From positions 1,860,001 through 1,924,000 of the forward strand of contig NZ_JACHMS010000001.1 in the NCBI RefSeq assembly GCF_014205055.1: DNA of 64,000 bases, written 5' to 3'. This DNA comes from Streptomyces luteogriseus. Its GTDB lineage: Bacteria > Actinomycetota > Actinomycetes > Streptomycetales > Streptomycetaceae. A program made the translations under genes and the position numbers. How positions within the stretch are numbered: the first letter of the stretch is position 1; each line of letters begins with the position of its first letter. Below the pieces are notes generated by a model, which did no database searches, was not told where the DNA came from, and was given only the letters and a program-made list of their open reading frames with translations. Positions 18,393-27,044 of this stretch are shown here, in pieces.

Positions 18393-19319
18393 TCAGTACT
18401 CCAGCCGCTCGCGACGGCCCAGCCGCATCACCACGGCGGCGAAGGCCAGCGTGACGACGAGCAGGGCGACACCGATGGTGGTGGCGTAGGCGGCCTGCCC
18501 GTCGCGGAACGCCTTCTGGTACACGTACAGGACCATGACGGTGGTCGAGTAGTCGGGGCCGCCCGGGCCGGTCGTCATGATCTGCACGACCGCGAACGAC
18601 TCGGCGCCCAGGGCGAGGATGCCCATGTAGACCCAGCCGGACTGCACCGTGTCCCAGAGGAGGGGCAGGGTGACCCGGAAGAACGTGGTGACGCGGTTCG
18701 CCCCGTCCAGGAGCGCGGCCTCGTACATCTCCGCGGGGATGGAGGCCATGCCGGCGGAGAAGAGGACCACGAAGAAGCCGACCGTGGACCAGACGAGGAC
18801 CGCCATCACCGCCCAGAGGGCGAGATCGGGGTCGCCCAGCCAGAGGGGCTGGACGTCGCCCAGGCCGATGCCGCGCAGGAGCGTGTTGATCGCACCGCTG
18901 TCCGGGTTGTACGCGAACGCGAACAGCAGCGCGACGATGGCGATCGAGAGGACCTGCGGGAAGAAGTAGACGATTTTGTAGAAGGAGGAGCCGCGGACAC
19001 CGGTGACGACCGGGCCGTTTCTCCGTTTTCTGCCGCCTACATTGATCATGAAGGCGAAGAACAGCGCCAGGCTGATCGTCACCACCGGCAGCAGGAGGGC
19101 GAACAGCAGGCTGTGCTGCAACGACTTCCAGAAGATGTCGTCATCGAGCATCCGGCTGTAGTTGTCGAAACCGACCATCTTGAATTCGGGGCTCAGGCCG
19201 GTCCAGTCCGTGAACGAGTAGTAGATGGACTGGATGAACGGCCAGACCACGAAGAGCGCGTACAGTCCCAGGGGCAGCGCTAGGAAGCCCACGATGAACC
19301 GGTACTTGCCGTGCTGCAT
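18393..19319 (-). CDS. ngcF: N-acetylglucosamine/chitobiose ABC permease NgcF
   Basis: A 308-residue MalF-type permease with six hydrophobic segments and the EAA loop EAALLDGANRVTTFFRVTLPLL. Two in-frame starts exist: GTG 19325 overlaps its own GGAG, whereas ATG 19319 has GGAG five bases upstream, so the latter is used. It is the second gene of ngcEFG, about 40 bases after ngcE. The assignment to NgcF rests on operon order and neighbourhood (ngcE-F-G beside rok7B7, as I recall it in S. coelicolor), not on an alignment. Confidence 0.87.
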   Translation of the reverse strand: MQHGKYRFIVGFLALPLGLYALFVVWPFIQSIYYSFTDWTGLSPEFKMVGFDNYSRMLDDDIFWKSLQHSLLFALLLPVVTISLALFFAFMINVGGRKRRNGPVVTGVRGSSFYKIVYFFPQVLSIAIVALLFAFAYNPDSGAINTLLRGIGLGDVQPLWLGDPDLALWAVMAVLVWSTVGFFVVLFSAGMASIPAEMYEAALLDGANRVTTFFRVTLPLLWDTVQSGWVYMGILALGAESFAVVQIMTTGPGGPDYSTTVMVLYVYQKAFRDGQAAYATTIGVALLVVTLAFAAVVMRLGRRERLEY

Positions 19320-19361
19320 CGCCACTCCGGTGCCGTTGCGTAAAATGGGTTTCCGTTGCTG

Positions 19362-20816
19362 TTACTGGTGCTTGTAGTGCTTGATGGAGTCGTCCTTGGC
19401 GGCCTCGTCGGCGAATCCCTGGATCTTCTTGATGGCTTCGGCCGGGGTGAGACGGCCGGCCATCATCTCGCCGAGGCCGGACACACCGATCTTCTCCTTC
19501 TGCAACTGCACGTACCAGTCCTGCAGACGGGGATTCACCACGTTGTCGCCCGCCTTGTCCAGCGCCGCGACGCCGGATTTGAGACCGGGGGTGAGGGAGA
19601 TGCCGTCGGTGCCGCCGTTGTAGGCCGTCAGTGACTTCACCTTGCCGGTGAAGTTCTTCGAGGAGGCCTCGCTGAGCATGATGCGCAGCTGCTCCATGCC
19701 GCCGGCCGCGTTCTTCGCCTTGGCCGGGACGATGAAGGGCTCGCCGCCGGAGGCCCAGATGGTGCCGAAGGGCATCTTGTCGGAGGAGTCGAGGCCGGTG
19801 GGCGCGGAGACGGCCAGGTTGAAGTCGTCGGGGATGACGTTGGCCGACTCGTTCTCCACCCAGGAGCCGTTCGGGATGAACAGCGCCTTGCCCTCGGCCC
19901 AGGCGGTCTGCGACTGGATGTGGTCCAGGCCCGGGGTGCCCTTGAGGACGTAGCCCTTCTTGTAGAGCTCGTAGTACGCCTCGAAGCAGGCCTTGACGGC
20001 CGGGTGCTTCCAGGCGTTCGGCTCCAGGTTGTCGATCGCGTCGAGGACCTCGCGGCCGCCGACCTTGCCGATCATCGGGTAGAGCGAGAAGGGGATGTAA
20101 TACGGGTATTTGCCCGCGTACGTCCAGCCCGCCATGCCCTTCTTCTTGGCCTTCGCGCAGACCGCGAGCATCTGGTCCCAGGTCTCCGGGTACTGCTCGT
20201 CGAGCGAGTCCAGGGCCTTCTGCGAGTACCAGACGCCGTACACCGTGTAGGCGTAGTACAGGATCCAGACCTTCTCGCCGTCGAACTGGCCCATCTCCAC
20301 GATGCCGGGGCGCAGCGTGTCACGGACCTTCTTGTCCGGGTCGTCGTAGGAGGGCGCGTCGAGCAGCGGGGTGAGGTCGGTGAGCTGGTCCTTGCCGACC
20401 AGGACGCCCATGTCCATCTGCTCGGCGCCGGAGTTGTCGATGAGGTCCGGCGGGGTGCCCTGGTTGAAGCGGGGCTGGAGGGTGGACTGGATCTTCTGGG
20501 TGGCGGAGAACTTCACCTTCACCTTGGGGAAGTTCTTCTCGTAGATCTTCACGGCGTCCTCGGCGTACTCCTTGCCGAAGCCGCCGTCGAACAGGACGAA
20601 TTCCATGCCGGCCGTGTCGTTGACGGCGAGCGGGTTCTTCGCGGTCTTCTTGCCGGCCTTGGCCTTGTCGCCACTGTCGTCGCCGCCGCTGCTGGCGCAG
20701 GCGGAGAGGAAACTCATGGTGGGGACGGAGATCAGCCCGAGCGCGGCAGACCTTTTGATCAGATCACGGCGGCCGACACCTTCGGTGCCGTGGTTCTCGG
20801 CGGAAGTGGATCCCAT
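19362..20816 (-). CDS. ngcE: N-acetylglucosamine/chitobiose-binding lipoprotein NgcE
   Basis: A 484-residue SBP_bac_1-type extracellular binding protein. The N-terminus has a twin-arginine-like RRDLIKRS and ends in a lipobox (FLSAC), so it should be a lipid-anchored receptor, probably exported by Tat. It captures GlcNAc or diacetylchitobiose for NgcFG. A TTG at 20822 is in frame, but ATG 20816 has GAGGA at proper distance and is preferred. The operon faces the divergent GH92 gene across 368 bases that hold a DasR-like palindrome, fitting control by amino-sugar availability. Confidence 0.88.
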   Translation of the reverse strand: MGSTSAENHGTEGVGRRDLIKRSAALGLISVPTMSFLSACASSGGDDSGDKAKAGKKTAKNPLAVNDTAGMEFVLFDGGFGKEYAEDAVKIYEKNFPKVKVKFSATQKIQSTLQPRFNQGTPPDLIDNSGAEQMDMGVLVGKDQLTDLTPLLDAPSYDDPDKKVRDTLRPGIVEMGQFDGEKVWILYYAYTVYGVWYSQKALDSLDEQYPETWDQMLAVCAKAKKKGMAGWTYAGKYPYYIPFSLYPMIGKVGGREVLDAIDNLEPNAWKHPAVKACFEAYYELYKKGYVLKGTPGLDHIQSQTAWAEGKALFIPNGSWVENESANVIPDDFNLAVSAPTGLDSSDKMPFGTIWASGGEPFIVPAKAKNAAGGMEQLRIMLSEASSKNFTGKVKSLTAYNGGTDGISLTPGLKSGVAALDKAGDNVVNPRLQDWYVQLQKEKIGVSGLGEMMAGRLTPAEAIKKIQGFADEAAKDDSIKHYKHQ

Positions 20817-20941
20817 GCTCAAGTCCTCGCCTTCTCCAGGACTCAGGCGGTGAACCGGATCCTTCCCGGCACCGCGATCGGGTCAAGCTGGGTCGTGCAG
20901 GGAAGTGCGGGTGGTGATGTGCGGATCGGGTGAAGCGTGCG

Positions 20942-20957
20942 ACAGGTATAGTCCACT
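20942..20957. promoter_or_regulatory. DasR-responsive-element-like palindrome
   Basis: ACAGGTATAGTCCACT matches 13 of 16 positions of the dre-type sequence ACTGGTCTAGACCACT bound by the GntR regulator DasR. It lies 126 bases upstream of the ngcE start in the ngcE/GH92 divergent promoter region. The rest of the 20817-21184 spacer shows only an unpaired ACTGGTCC half-site at 21125-21132. Confidence 0.5.
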
Positions 20958-21184
20958 TCCCGCCAGCGGATCAACATCGAACACAGGGTTGGCCGTGGGT
21001 CTTATCCGAGTTGAGACCTCGCGGAAGTATGAGCGGCCTGTGGGTGCTCCGCCGGAAATATCCCGGTCGACGCGCCCGAATGCCACAGGCAACACCCTTG
21101 ACACTCCCGGCCACTTGGGCAACTACTGGTCCTTGCGCATCGAAGGTGACAACGTTGTCCACTGCGCAGGGAGGGTACCCGTTG

Positions 21185-24100
21185 ATGCAGCGGAAAGCTC
21201 GGCACAGATGGGGTTCGGCGGTCGTGTCGGCGACCGCCTTCGCTTTGACCCTGAGTTCACAGGGCGTTGCGGTCGCACGGCCCGTAGCCCCCGAGAGCCC
21301 CGACCGGGAGTTCGCGTCCTCGTTCGAGGCGGACGACCCGGTTCCGGACTGGCTGAACACCGTCGACACCACCCCCGACGGCGGCAAACGGGCCTCGGGG
21401 GTCGACGGCGGCTACAGCAGCGGCATACCGGGCAATGTGACCGACCAGGTCATCGACGTCCGGGCCAGCGCCGAGAACACGGGCGGCGGCGAGGTGAAGG
21501 AGAACCTCGTCGACCTCGAACCGAGCACCAAGTGGCTCGCCTTCGAGCCCACGGGCTGGGTGGAGTTCGACCTGGACAAACCAGTCAAACTGGCGCGTTA
21601 CGCACTGACGTCGGCCAATGACGCCGATGAACGCGACCCCAAGGACTGGACGCTGAAGGGCTCGGCCGACGGCAAGGAGTGGACGACGCTCGACACCCGC
21701 TCCGGCGAGTCCTTCGAAGAGCGGTTCCAGACGAAGACGTACGACCTGGCCGAGCCCGCCGAGTACCGGCACTTCCGGCTGGAGGTCAACCGGAACAACG
21801 GCGGCGACATCCTCCAGCTCGCCGACCTACAGCTGTCCACGGGCGGAGCCGACGGGCCCGTCCCACAGGACATGCTCTCCCTCGTCGACCGGGGCCCCAG
21901 CGGCTCCCCCACCGCCAAGGCGGGCGCCGGGTTCACCGGTAAGCGCGCCCTGCGTTACGCCGGCCGGCACACCGCCGAGGGCCGGGCCTACTCGTACAAC
22001 AAGATCTTCGACGTGAACGTGGCCGTGGGCCGGAACACACGGCTGGCCTACCGCATCTTCCCGTCCATGGCGGACGGTGACCTCGACTACGACGCGACGA
22101 ACGTCTCCGTCGACCTGGCCTTCACCGACGGCACCCATCTGAGCGATCTGCGCGCCACCGACCAGCACGGCTTCCCGCTGACCCCGCAGGGACAGGGCGC
22201 GGCGAAGATCCTCTACGTCAACCAGTGGAACGACGTGGAGGCGCGGATCGGCTCGGTCGCGGCCGGGAAGACCGTGGACCGGGTCCTGGTGGCGTACGAC
22301 TCCCCCAAGGGTCCGGCGAAGTTCCGGGGCTGGCTGGACGACGTGAGCATCGAGTCCGTCACGCCCGAGCGGCCGAAGGCGCATCTGTCGGACTACGCGG
22401 TGACGACCCGGGGCACCAACTCCAGCGGCGGCTTCTCCCGGGGCAACAACTTCCCGGCGACGGCGGTGCCGCACGGCTTCAACTTCTGGACGCCGGTGAC
22501 CAACGCGGGTTCGCTGAGCTGGCTGTACGACTACGCGCGTGCGAACAACGCGGACAACCTTCCGACGATCCAGGCGTTCAGCGCGAGTCACGAGCCGAGC
22601 CCCTGGATGGGCGACCGGCAGACCTTCCAGGTGATGCCGTCCCTCGCCTCCGGCACTCCGGAGCTGGGCCGGGAGGCCCGGGAGCTGGCCTTCCGGCACG
22701 AGAACGAGACCGCGCGGCCGTACTACTACGGGGTGGGGTTCGAGAACGGGCTGAAGGCCGAGATGGCGCCGACGGATCACGCGGCGGCGCTGCGGTTCAC
22801 CTACCCGGGCGACGACGCGAGTGTCCTCTTCGACAATGTGACCGACCAGGCGGGGCTGACCCTGGACAAGGAGAACGGGGTCGTCACCGGCTACTCGGAC
22901 GTGAAGTCCGGGCTGTCGACGGGGGCGACCCGGCTGTTCGTCTACGGCGAGTTCGACAAGCCGGTGAGTGAGGGGTCGTCGGCCGGTGTGAAGGGCTATC
23001 TGCGCTTCGAGGCCGACGACCGGACCGTCACCCTGCGCCTGGCGACCTCGCTCATCAGCCTCGACCAGGCCAAGGACAACCTCCGCCAGGAGATCCCGGA
23101 GGGCAGGTCGTTCGAGGCGGTCAAGAAGAGCGCCCAGCGGCAGTGGGACCGGCTGCTCGGCAAGGTCGAGGTCGAGGGCGCGACCCCCGACCAGCTGACG
23201 ACGCTGTACTCCAGCCTGTACCGGCTGTACCTGTACCCGAACTCCGGCTTCGAGAAGGTCGGCGGCAGGCACAAGTACGCCTCGCCCTTCTCCCCCATGC
23301 CGAACCCGGACACCCCGACGCACACAGGGGCGAAGATCGTCGACGGCGAGGTGTACGTGAACAACGGGTTCTGGGACACCTACCGGACCACCTGGCCGGC
23401 GTACTCGCTCCTCACCCCGTCCCGGGCGGGTGAGCTGGTCGACGGGTTCGTGCAGCAGTACAAGGACGGCGGCTGGACCTCGCGCTGGTCCTCCCCCGGC
23501 TACGCGGACCTCATGACGGGCACCTCGTCGGACGTGGCGTTCGCGGACGCGTACGTCAAGGGCGTCGACTTCGACGCGAAGGCGGCCTACGAGGCGGCGG
23601 TGAAGAACGCCACGGTCGTACCGCCGAACTCGGGCGTCGGCCGCAAGGGCATGGCCACCTCCCCGTTCCTCGGCTACACGAGCACCGAGACGCACGAAGG
23701 CCTGTCCTGGGCGCTGGAGGGCCATCTCAACGACTACGGCATCTCGCGGATGGGCCACAAGCTCTACGAGGAGACCGGTGAGCGGCGCTACAAGGAGGAG
23801 TCGGAGTACTTCCTGAACCGCGCCCGGGACTATGTGAACCTCTTCGACGCGAAGGCCGGGTTCTTCCAGGGCCGCGACGCCGAGGGCGACTGGCGGGTGG
23901 AGTCCTCGCAGTACGACCCGCGCGTGTGGGGCCACGATTACACCGAGACCAACGGGTACGGCTACGCCTTCACCGCCCCGCAGGACAGCCGAGGTCTGGC
24001 GAACCTGTACGGCGGGCGCAAGGGCCTCGCCGACAAGCTCGACGACTACTTCTCCACGCCGGAGACCGCCTCCCCCGAGTTCGTCGGCTCGTACGGCGGG

Positions 24101-24982
24101 GTCATCCACGAGATGACCGAGGCGCGGGACGTCCGGATGGGCATGTACGGGCACTCCAACCAGGTCGCCCACCACGCGATCTACATGTACGACGCGGCCG
24201 GGCAGCCCTGGAAGGCGCAGAAGAACGTCCGCGAGGTGCTGTCCCGGCTCTACACGGGCAGCGAGATCGGGCAGGGCTATCACGGTGACGAGGACAACGG
24301 CGAGCAGTCGGCCTGGTTCCTGTTCTCCTCGCTCGGCTTCTACCCGCTGGTGATGGGCAGCGGCGAGTACGCGATCGGCTCGCCCCTGTTCACCAAGGCG
24401 ACCGTGCATCTGGAGAACGGGCGCGAACTGGTGGTGAAGGCGCCGCGGAACAGCGCGAGGAACGTCTACGTGCAGGGGTTGAAGGTCAACGGCCGGACCT
24501 GGACCAAGACCTCGCTGCCGCACTCCCTGATCGCCAAGGGCGGTGTACTGGAGTTCGACATGGGCTCGCGGCCGTCGTCCTGGGGCACGGGCGAGCATGC
24601 CGCGCCCGTGTCGATCACCCGCGACGACGAGGTGCCGGCGCCGCGTGCGGACGTGCTGAAGGGTGACGGCGCCCTGTTCGACGACACCTCGGCGACGGAC
24701 GCCGCGGTGACCTCCGTGGACCTGCCGGTCCCGAAGGGTGCCGAGGCCGTCCAGTACACGCTGACGTCATCGGCGGACCGAGCGAAGGCACCGGCCGGAT
24801 GGACGCTCCAGGGCTCCTCCGACGGCACCACCTGGCGGACGCTCGACCGGCGCTCCGGGGAGTCCTTCGCCTGGGACCGGCAGACCCGCGCGTTCTCCGT
24901 GAGGCAGCCGGGTACGTACGAGAAGTACCGCCTGGTCCTCGACGGCGAGGCCACCCTGGCGGAGGTCGAACTGCTCTCCTGA
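21185..24982 (+). CDS. Secreted GH92 alpha-1,2-mannosidase with F5/8 type C domains
   Basis: A 1265-residue exported enzyme. A signal peptide (about residues 1-35) precedes an F5/8 type C (CBM32-like) domain at roughly 60-170, then a long GH92 region, and a second F5/8-like domain in the last ~100 residues (WTLQGSSDGTTWRTLDRRSG closely repeats the first domain's WTLKGSADGKEWTTLDTRSG). GH92 enzymes are calcium-dependent exo-alpha-mannosidases. The catalytic-loop segment here reads HGDEDNGEQSAWF where family members usually have GNEDxGQxSAW, so specificity may differ. Start ATG 21185 has GGGAGGG nine bases upstream; the frame is open back to 20930 but non-coding in character. Mannan or N-glycan is the likely substrate. 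Confidence 0.9.
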   Translation: MQRKARHRWGSAVVSATAFALTLSSQGVAVARPVAPESPDREFASSFEADDPVPDWLNTVDTTPDGGKRASGVDGGYSSGIPGNVTDQVIDVRASAENTGGGEVKENLVDLEPSTKWLAFEPTGWVEFDLDKPVKLARYALTSANDADERDPKDWTLKGSADGKEWTTLDTRSGESFEERFQTKTYDLAEPAEYRHFRLEVNRNNGGDILQLADLQLSTGGADGPVPQDMLSLVDRGPSGSPTAKAGAGFTGKRALRYAGRHTAEGRAYSYNKIFDVNVAVGRNTRLAYRIFPSMADGDLDYDATNVSVDLAFTDGTHLSDLRATDQHGFPLTPQGQGAAKILYVNQWNDVEARIGSVAAGKTVDRVLVAYDSPKGPAKFRGWLDDVSIESVTPERPKAHLSDYAVTTRGTNSSGGFSRGNNFPATAVPHGFNFWTPVTNAGSLSWLYDYARANNADNLPTIQAFSASHEPSPWMGDRQTFQVMPSLASGTPELGREARELAFRHENETARPYYYGVGFENGLKAEMAPTDHAAALRFTYPGDDASVLFDNVTDQAGLTLDKENGVVTGYSDVKSGLSTGATRLFVYGEFDKPVSEGSSAGVKGYLRFEADDRTVTLRLATSLISLDQAKDNLRQEIPEGRSFEAVKKSAQRQWDRLLGKVEVEGATPDQLTTLYSSLYRLYLYPNSGFEKVGGRHKYASPFSPMPNPDTPTHTGAKIVDGEVYVNNGFWDTYRTTWPAYSLLTPSRAGELVDGFVQQYKDGGWTSRWSSPGYADLMTGTSSDVAFADAYVKGVDFDAKAAYEAAVKNATVVPPNSGVGRKGMATSPFLGYTSTETHEGLSWALEGHLNDYGISRMGHKLYEETGERRYKEESEYFLNRARDYVNLFDAKAGFFQGRDAEGDWRVESSQYDPRVWGHDYTETNGYGYAFTAPQDSRGLANLYGGRKGLADKLDDYFSTPETASPEFVGSYGGVIHEMTEARDVRMGMYGHSNQVAHHAIYMYDAAGQPWKAQKNVREVLSRLYTGSEIGQGYHGDEDNGEQSAWFLFSSLGFYPLVMGSGEYAIGSPLFTKATVHLENGRELVVKAPRNSARNVYVQGLKVNGRTWTKTSLPHSLIAKGGVLEFDMGSRPSSWGTGEHAAPVSITRDDEVPAPRADVLKGDGALFDDTSATDAAVTSVDLPVPKGAEAVQYTLTSSADRAKAPAGWTLQGSSDGTTWRTLDRRSGESFAWDRQTRAFSVRQPGTYEKYRLVLDGEATLAEVELLS

Positions 24983-25002
24983 GCAGCCTAGTTGGGGGTC
25001 CG

Positions 25003-26985
25003 ATGCCGCTTCCCGTGCCCGTCCTGCCCGAAGGGGTCGACCCGGCCTGGCTGCCGCCCGCCGCCTTCCGGGCGGTCGGCGGCCGGCGGACCATGATCCG
25101 GGGATCGGGTCCCCTGGTGGAGACGGTGCACGGGGAGCTGGCCGAGGCCTGTCGGCGGTTCGGGGGCCGGGCCGTACGGGACGCCGTGCCGGACGGCGCG
25201 TACGACCTGGTCCTCGGCCTCGGCGGCGACGACCTCGGCGACGAGGGCTTCGCCTTCGCCCGCGAGGACGGCACGACGACCGTCACCGCCTCCGATGGAC
25301 GCGGCCTGCTCTACGGCCTGTTCCACGTCGTCCGTCTCGGGGAGGCGGCCTTCACCGGCGCACGGGCACGGGAGGTCCACCGCCCCGCGCTCGCCCTGCG
25401 TATGCTCGACCACTGGGACAACGTGGCCGTCCACCCGGTCATGGGCCAGGTGGAGCGCGGGTACGCGGGTGGCTCGCTGTTCTGGGAGGACGGCAGGGCG
25501 CGGCGCGAACTCGACCGTGTGCGGGCGTACGGCAGGCTGCTCGCGGCGTGCGGGATCAACGCGATCTCCGTGAACAACGTCAATGTGCATGCGGCCGAGG
25601 CGCGTCTCCTCACCGACCGGATCGGTGAAGTCGCCGAGATCGCCGGGGCGCTGCGCCCCTACGGCGTCCGCACCCACCTGTCGGTCTCCTTCGCCGCGCC
25701 GATCACGCTCGGCGGGCTGCCCACGGCCGATCCGCTGGACCGGACGGTGCGCGGCTGGTGGGCCGAGGCGACCCGGCGGGTGTACCAGGCGATCCCCGAC
25801 TTCGGCGGGTACGTGGTGAAGGCCGACTCGGAGGGGCAGCCGGGGCCGTTCGCCTACGGCCGCAGTCACGCCGAGGGCGCGAACCTGCTGGCGGCGGCGC
25901 TGGAGCCGTTCGGCGGCACGGTGCACTGGCGGGCCTTCGTCTACGACCATCGCCAGGACTGGCGGGACCGCACGACGGACCGGGCCCGGGCCGCGTACGA
26001 CCATTTCGTGCCGCTGGACGGGGAGTTCGCGGCCGGCGCCGTGCTCCAGGTGAAGCACGGGCCGATGGACTTCCAGGTCCGGGAGCCGGTGTCGCCGCTG
26101 CTCGGGGCGATGCCGCGGACCCGGCTGGCGGTGGAGCTGCAGGTCACCCAGGAGTACACCGGGCAGCAACGGCACGTGTGCTGGCTGGGGCCGATGTGGA
26201 GCGAGGTCCTGCGGTTCCGGCACGAACAGGGGCTGTCGGTGGGTGAGGTGGCGCGGGGCGGGCTGGTCGCCGTGTCGAACGTCGGTGACGACCCGTTCTG
26301 GACGGGGCATCCGCTGGCGCAGGCGAACCTGTACACCTTCGGGCGGCTGGCCTGGCAGCCGGACGCCGAGCCGGGCGCGGTGCTCGACGAGTGGATCGCC
26401 CTCAGTTTCCCGGACGCCCTGGAGGGGCTCACGGGCGGGCTGCACGCCGTGCTGGACGGTTCGTGGCGGACGTACGAGAAGTACACCGCTCCCCTGGGTG
26501 TGGGTTTCATGGTGCAGCCGGGGCATCACTACGGGCCGAGTGTGGACGGGTACGAGTACAGCCCGTGGGGGACGTACCACTTCGCCGACCGGGAGGGCGT
26601 CGGGGTCGATCGCGGTGTGGCGAGCGGGACGGGGTACGCCGGGCAGTACGGCAAGCCGTGGGCCGAGCTCTACGAGTCGCCGGACACCTGCCCGGACGAG
26701 CTGCTGCTGTTCTTCCACCATGTGCCGTACGGGCATGTGCTGAAGAGCGGGAAGACCGTGATCCAGCACATCTACGACACCCACTTCGAGGGGGTCGAGG
26801 AGGTGGAGGAGGCCCGGGCGGTGTGGGGTTCGCTGACCGGGCTGGTGGACCCGGCGCGCCACGCCCGGGTGGCCGAGCGCTACGAGGAGCAGCTCCGCAG
26901 TGCCCGCGAGTGGCGCGATCAGGTCAACAGCTACTTCTTCCGCAAGTCCGGGGTGCCGGACGGGCGGGGGCGGCTCATCCACTGA
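25003..26985 (+). CDS. GH67 alpha-glucuronidase
   Basis: A 660-residue cytoplasmic-type enzyme (no signal peptide) that removes 4-O-methyl-glucuronic acid from the non-reducing end of xylo-oligosaccharides. The GH67 acid glutamate lies in KADSEGQPGP (E277). WRAFVYD supplies the aspartate and ELQVTQEYTGQ the second carboxylate region expected in the active site. The length is normal for the family. The start is ATG 25003, 20 bases after the GH92 stop, with a GGGGG ribosome site, so it may be cotranscribed with the mannosidase gene. It converges on the GH42 operon and complements the xylan esterase and transporter nearby. Confidence 0.92.
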   Translation: MPLPVPVLPEGVDPAWLPPAAFRAVGGRRTMIRGSGPLVETVHGELAEACRRFGGRAVRDAVPDGAYDLVLGLGGDDLGDEGFAFAREDGTTTVTASDGRGLLYGLFHVVRLGEAAFTGARAREVHRPALALRMLDHWDNVAVHPVMGQVERGYAGGSLFWEDGRARRELDRVRAYGRLLAACGINAISVNNVNVHAAEARLLTDRIGEVAEIAGALRPYGVRTHLSVSFAAPITLGGLPTADPLDRTVRGWWAEATRRVYQAIPDFGGYVVKADSEGQPGPFAYGRSHAEGANLLAAALEPFGGTVHWRAFVYDHRQDWRDRTTDRARAAYDHFVPLDGEFAAGAVLQVKHGPMDFQVREPVSPLLGAMPRTRLAVELQVTQEYTGQQRHVCWLGPMWSEVLRFRHEQGLSVGEVARGGLVAVSNVGDDPFWTGHPLAQANLYTFGRLAWQPDAEPGAVLDEWIALSFPDALEGLTGGLHAVLDGSWRTYEKYTAPLGVGFMVQPGHHYGPSVDGYEYSPWGTYHFADREGVGVDRGVASGTGYAGQYGKPWAELYESPDTCPDELLLFFHHVPYGHVLKSGKTVIQHIYDTHFEGVEEVEEARAVWGSLTGLVDPARHARVAERYEEQLRSAREWRDQVNSYFFRKSGVPDGRGRLIH

Positions 26986-27044
26986 CGGACGAATCCGCTG
27001 ACGGGCGGAACCCCTGGCAGGGCGGATCCGCTGGCAGAGCGGAC

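Noticed and set aside
21827..24598. 923-residue minus-strand open frame opposite GH92
   Set aside because: Mirror frame of a clear GH92 gene with no recognisable motifs.
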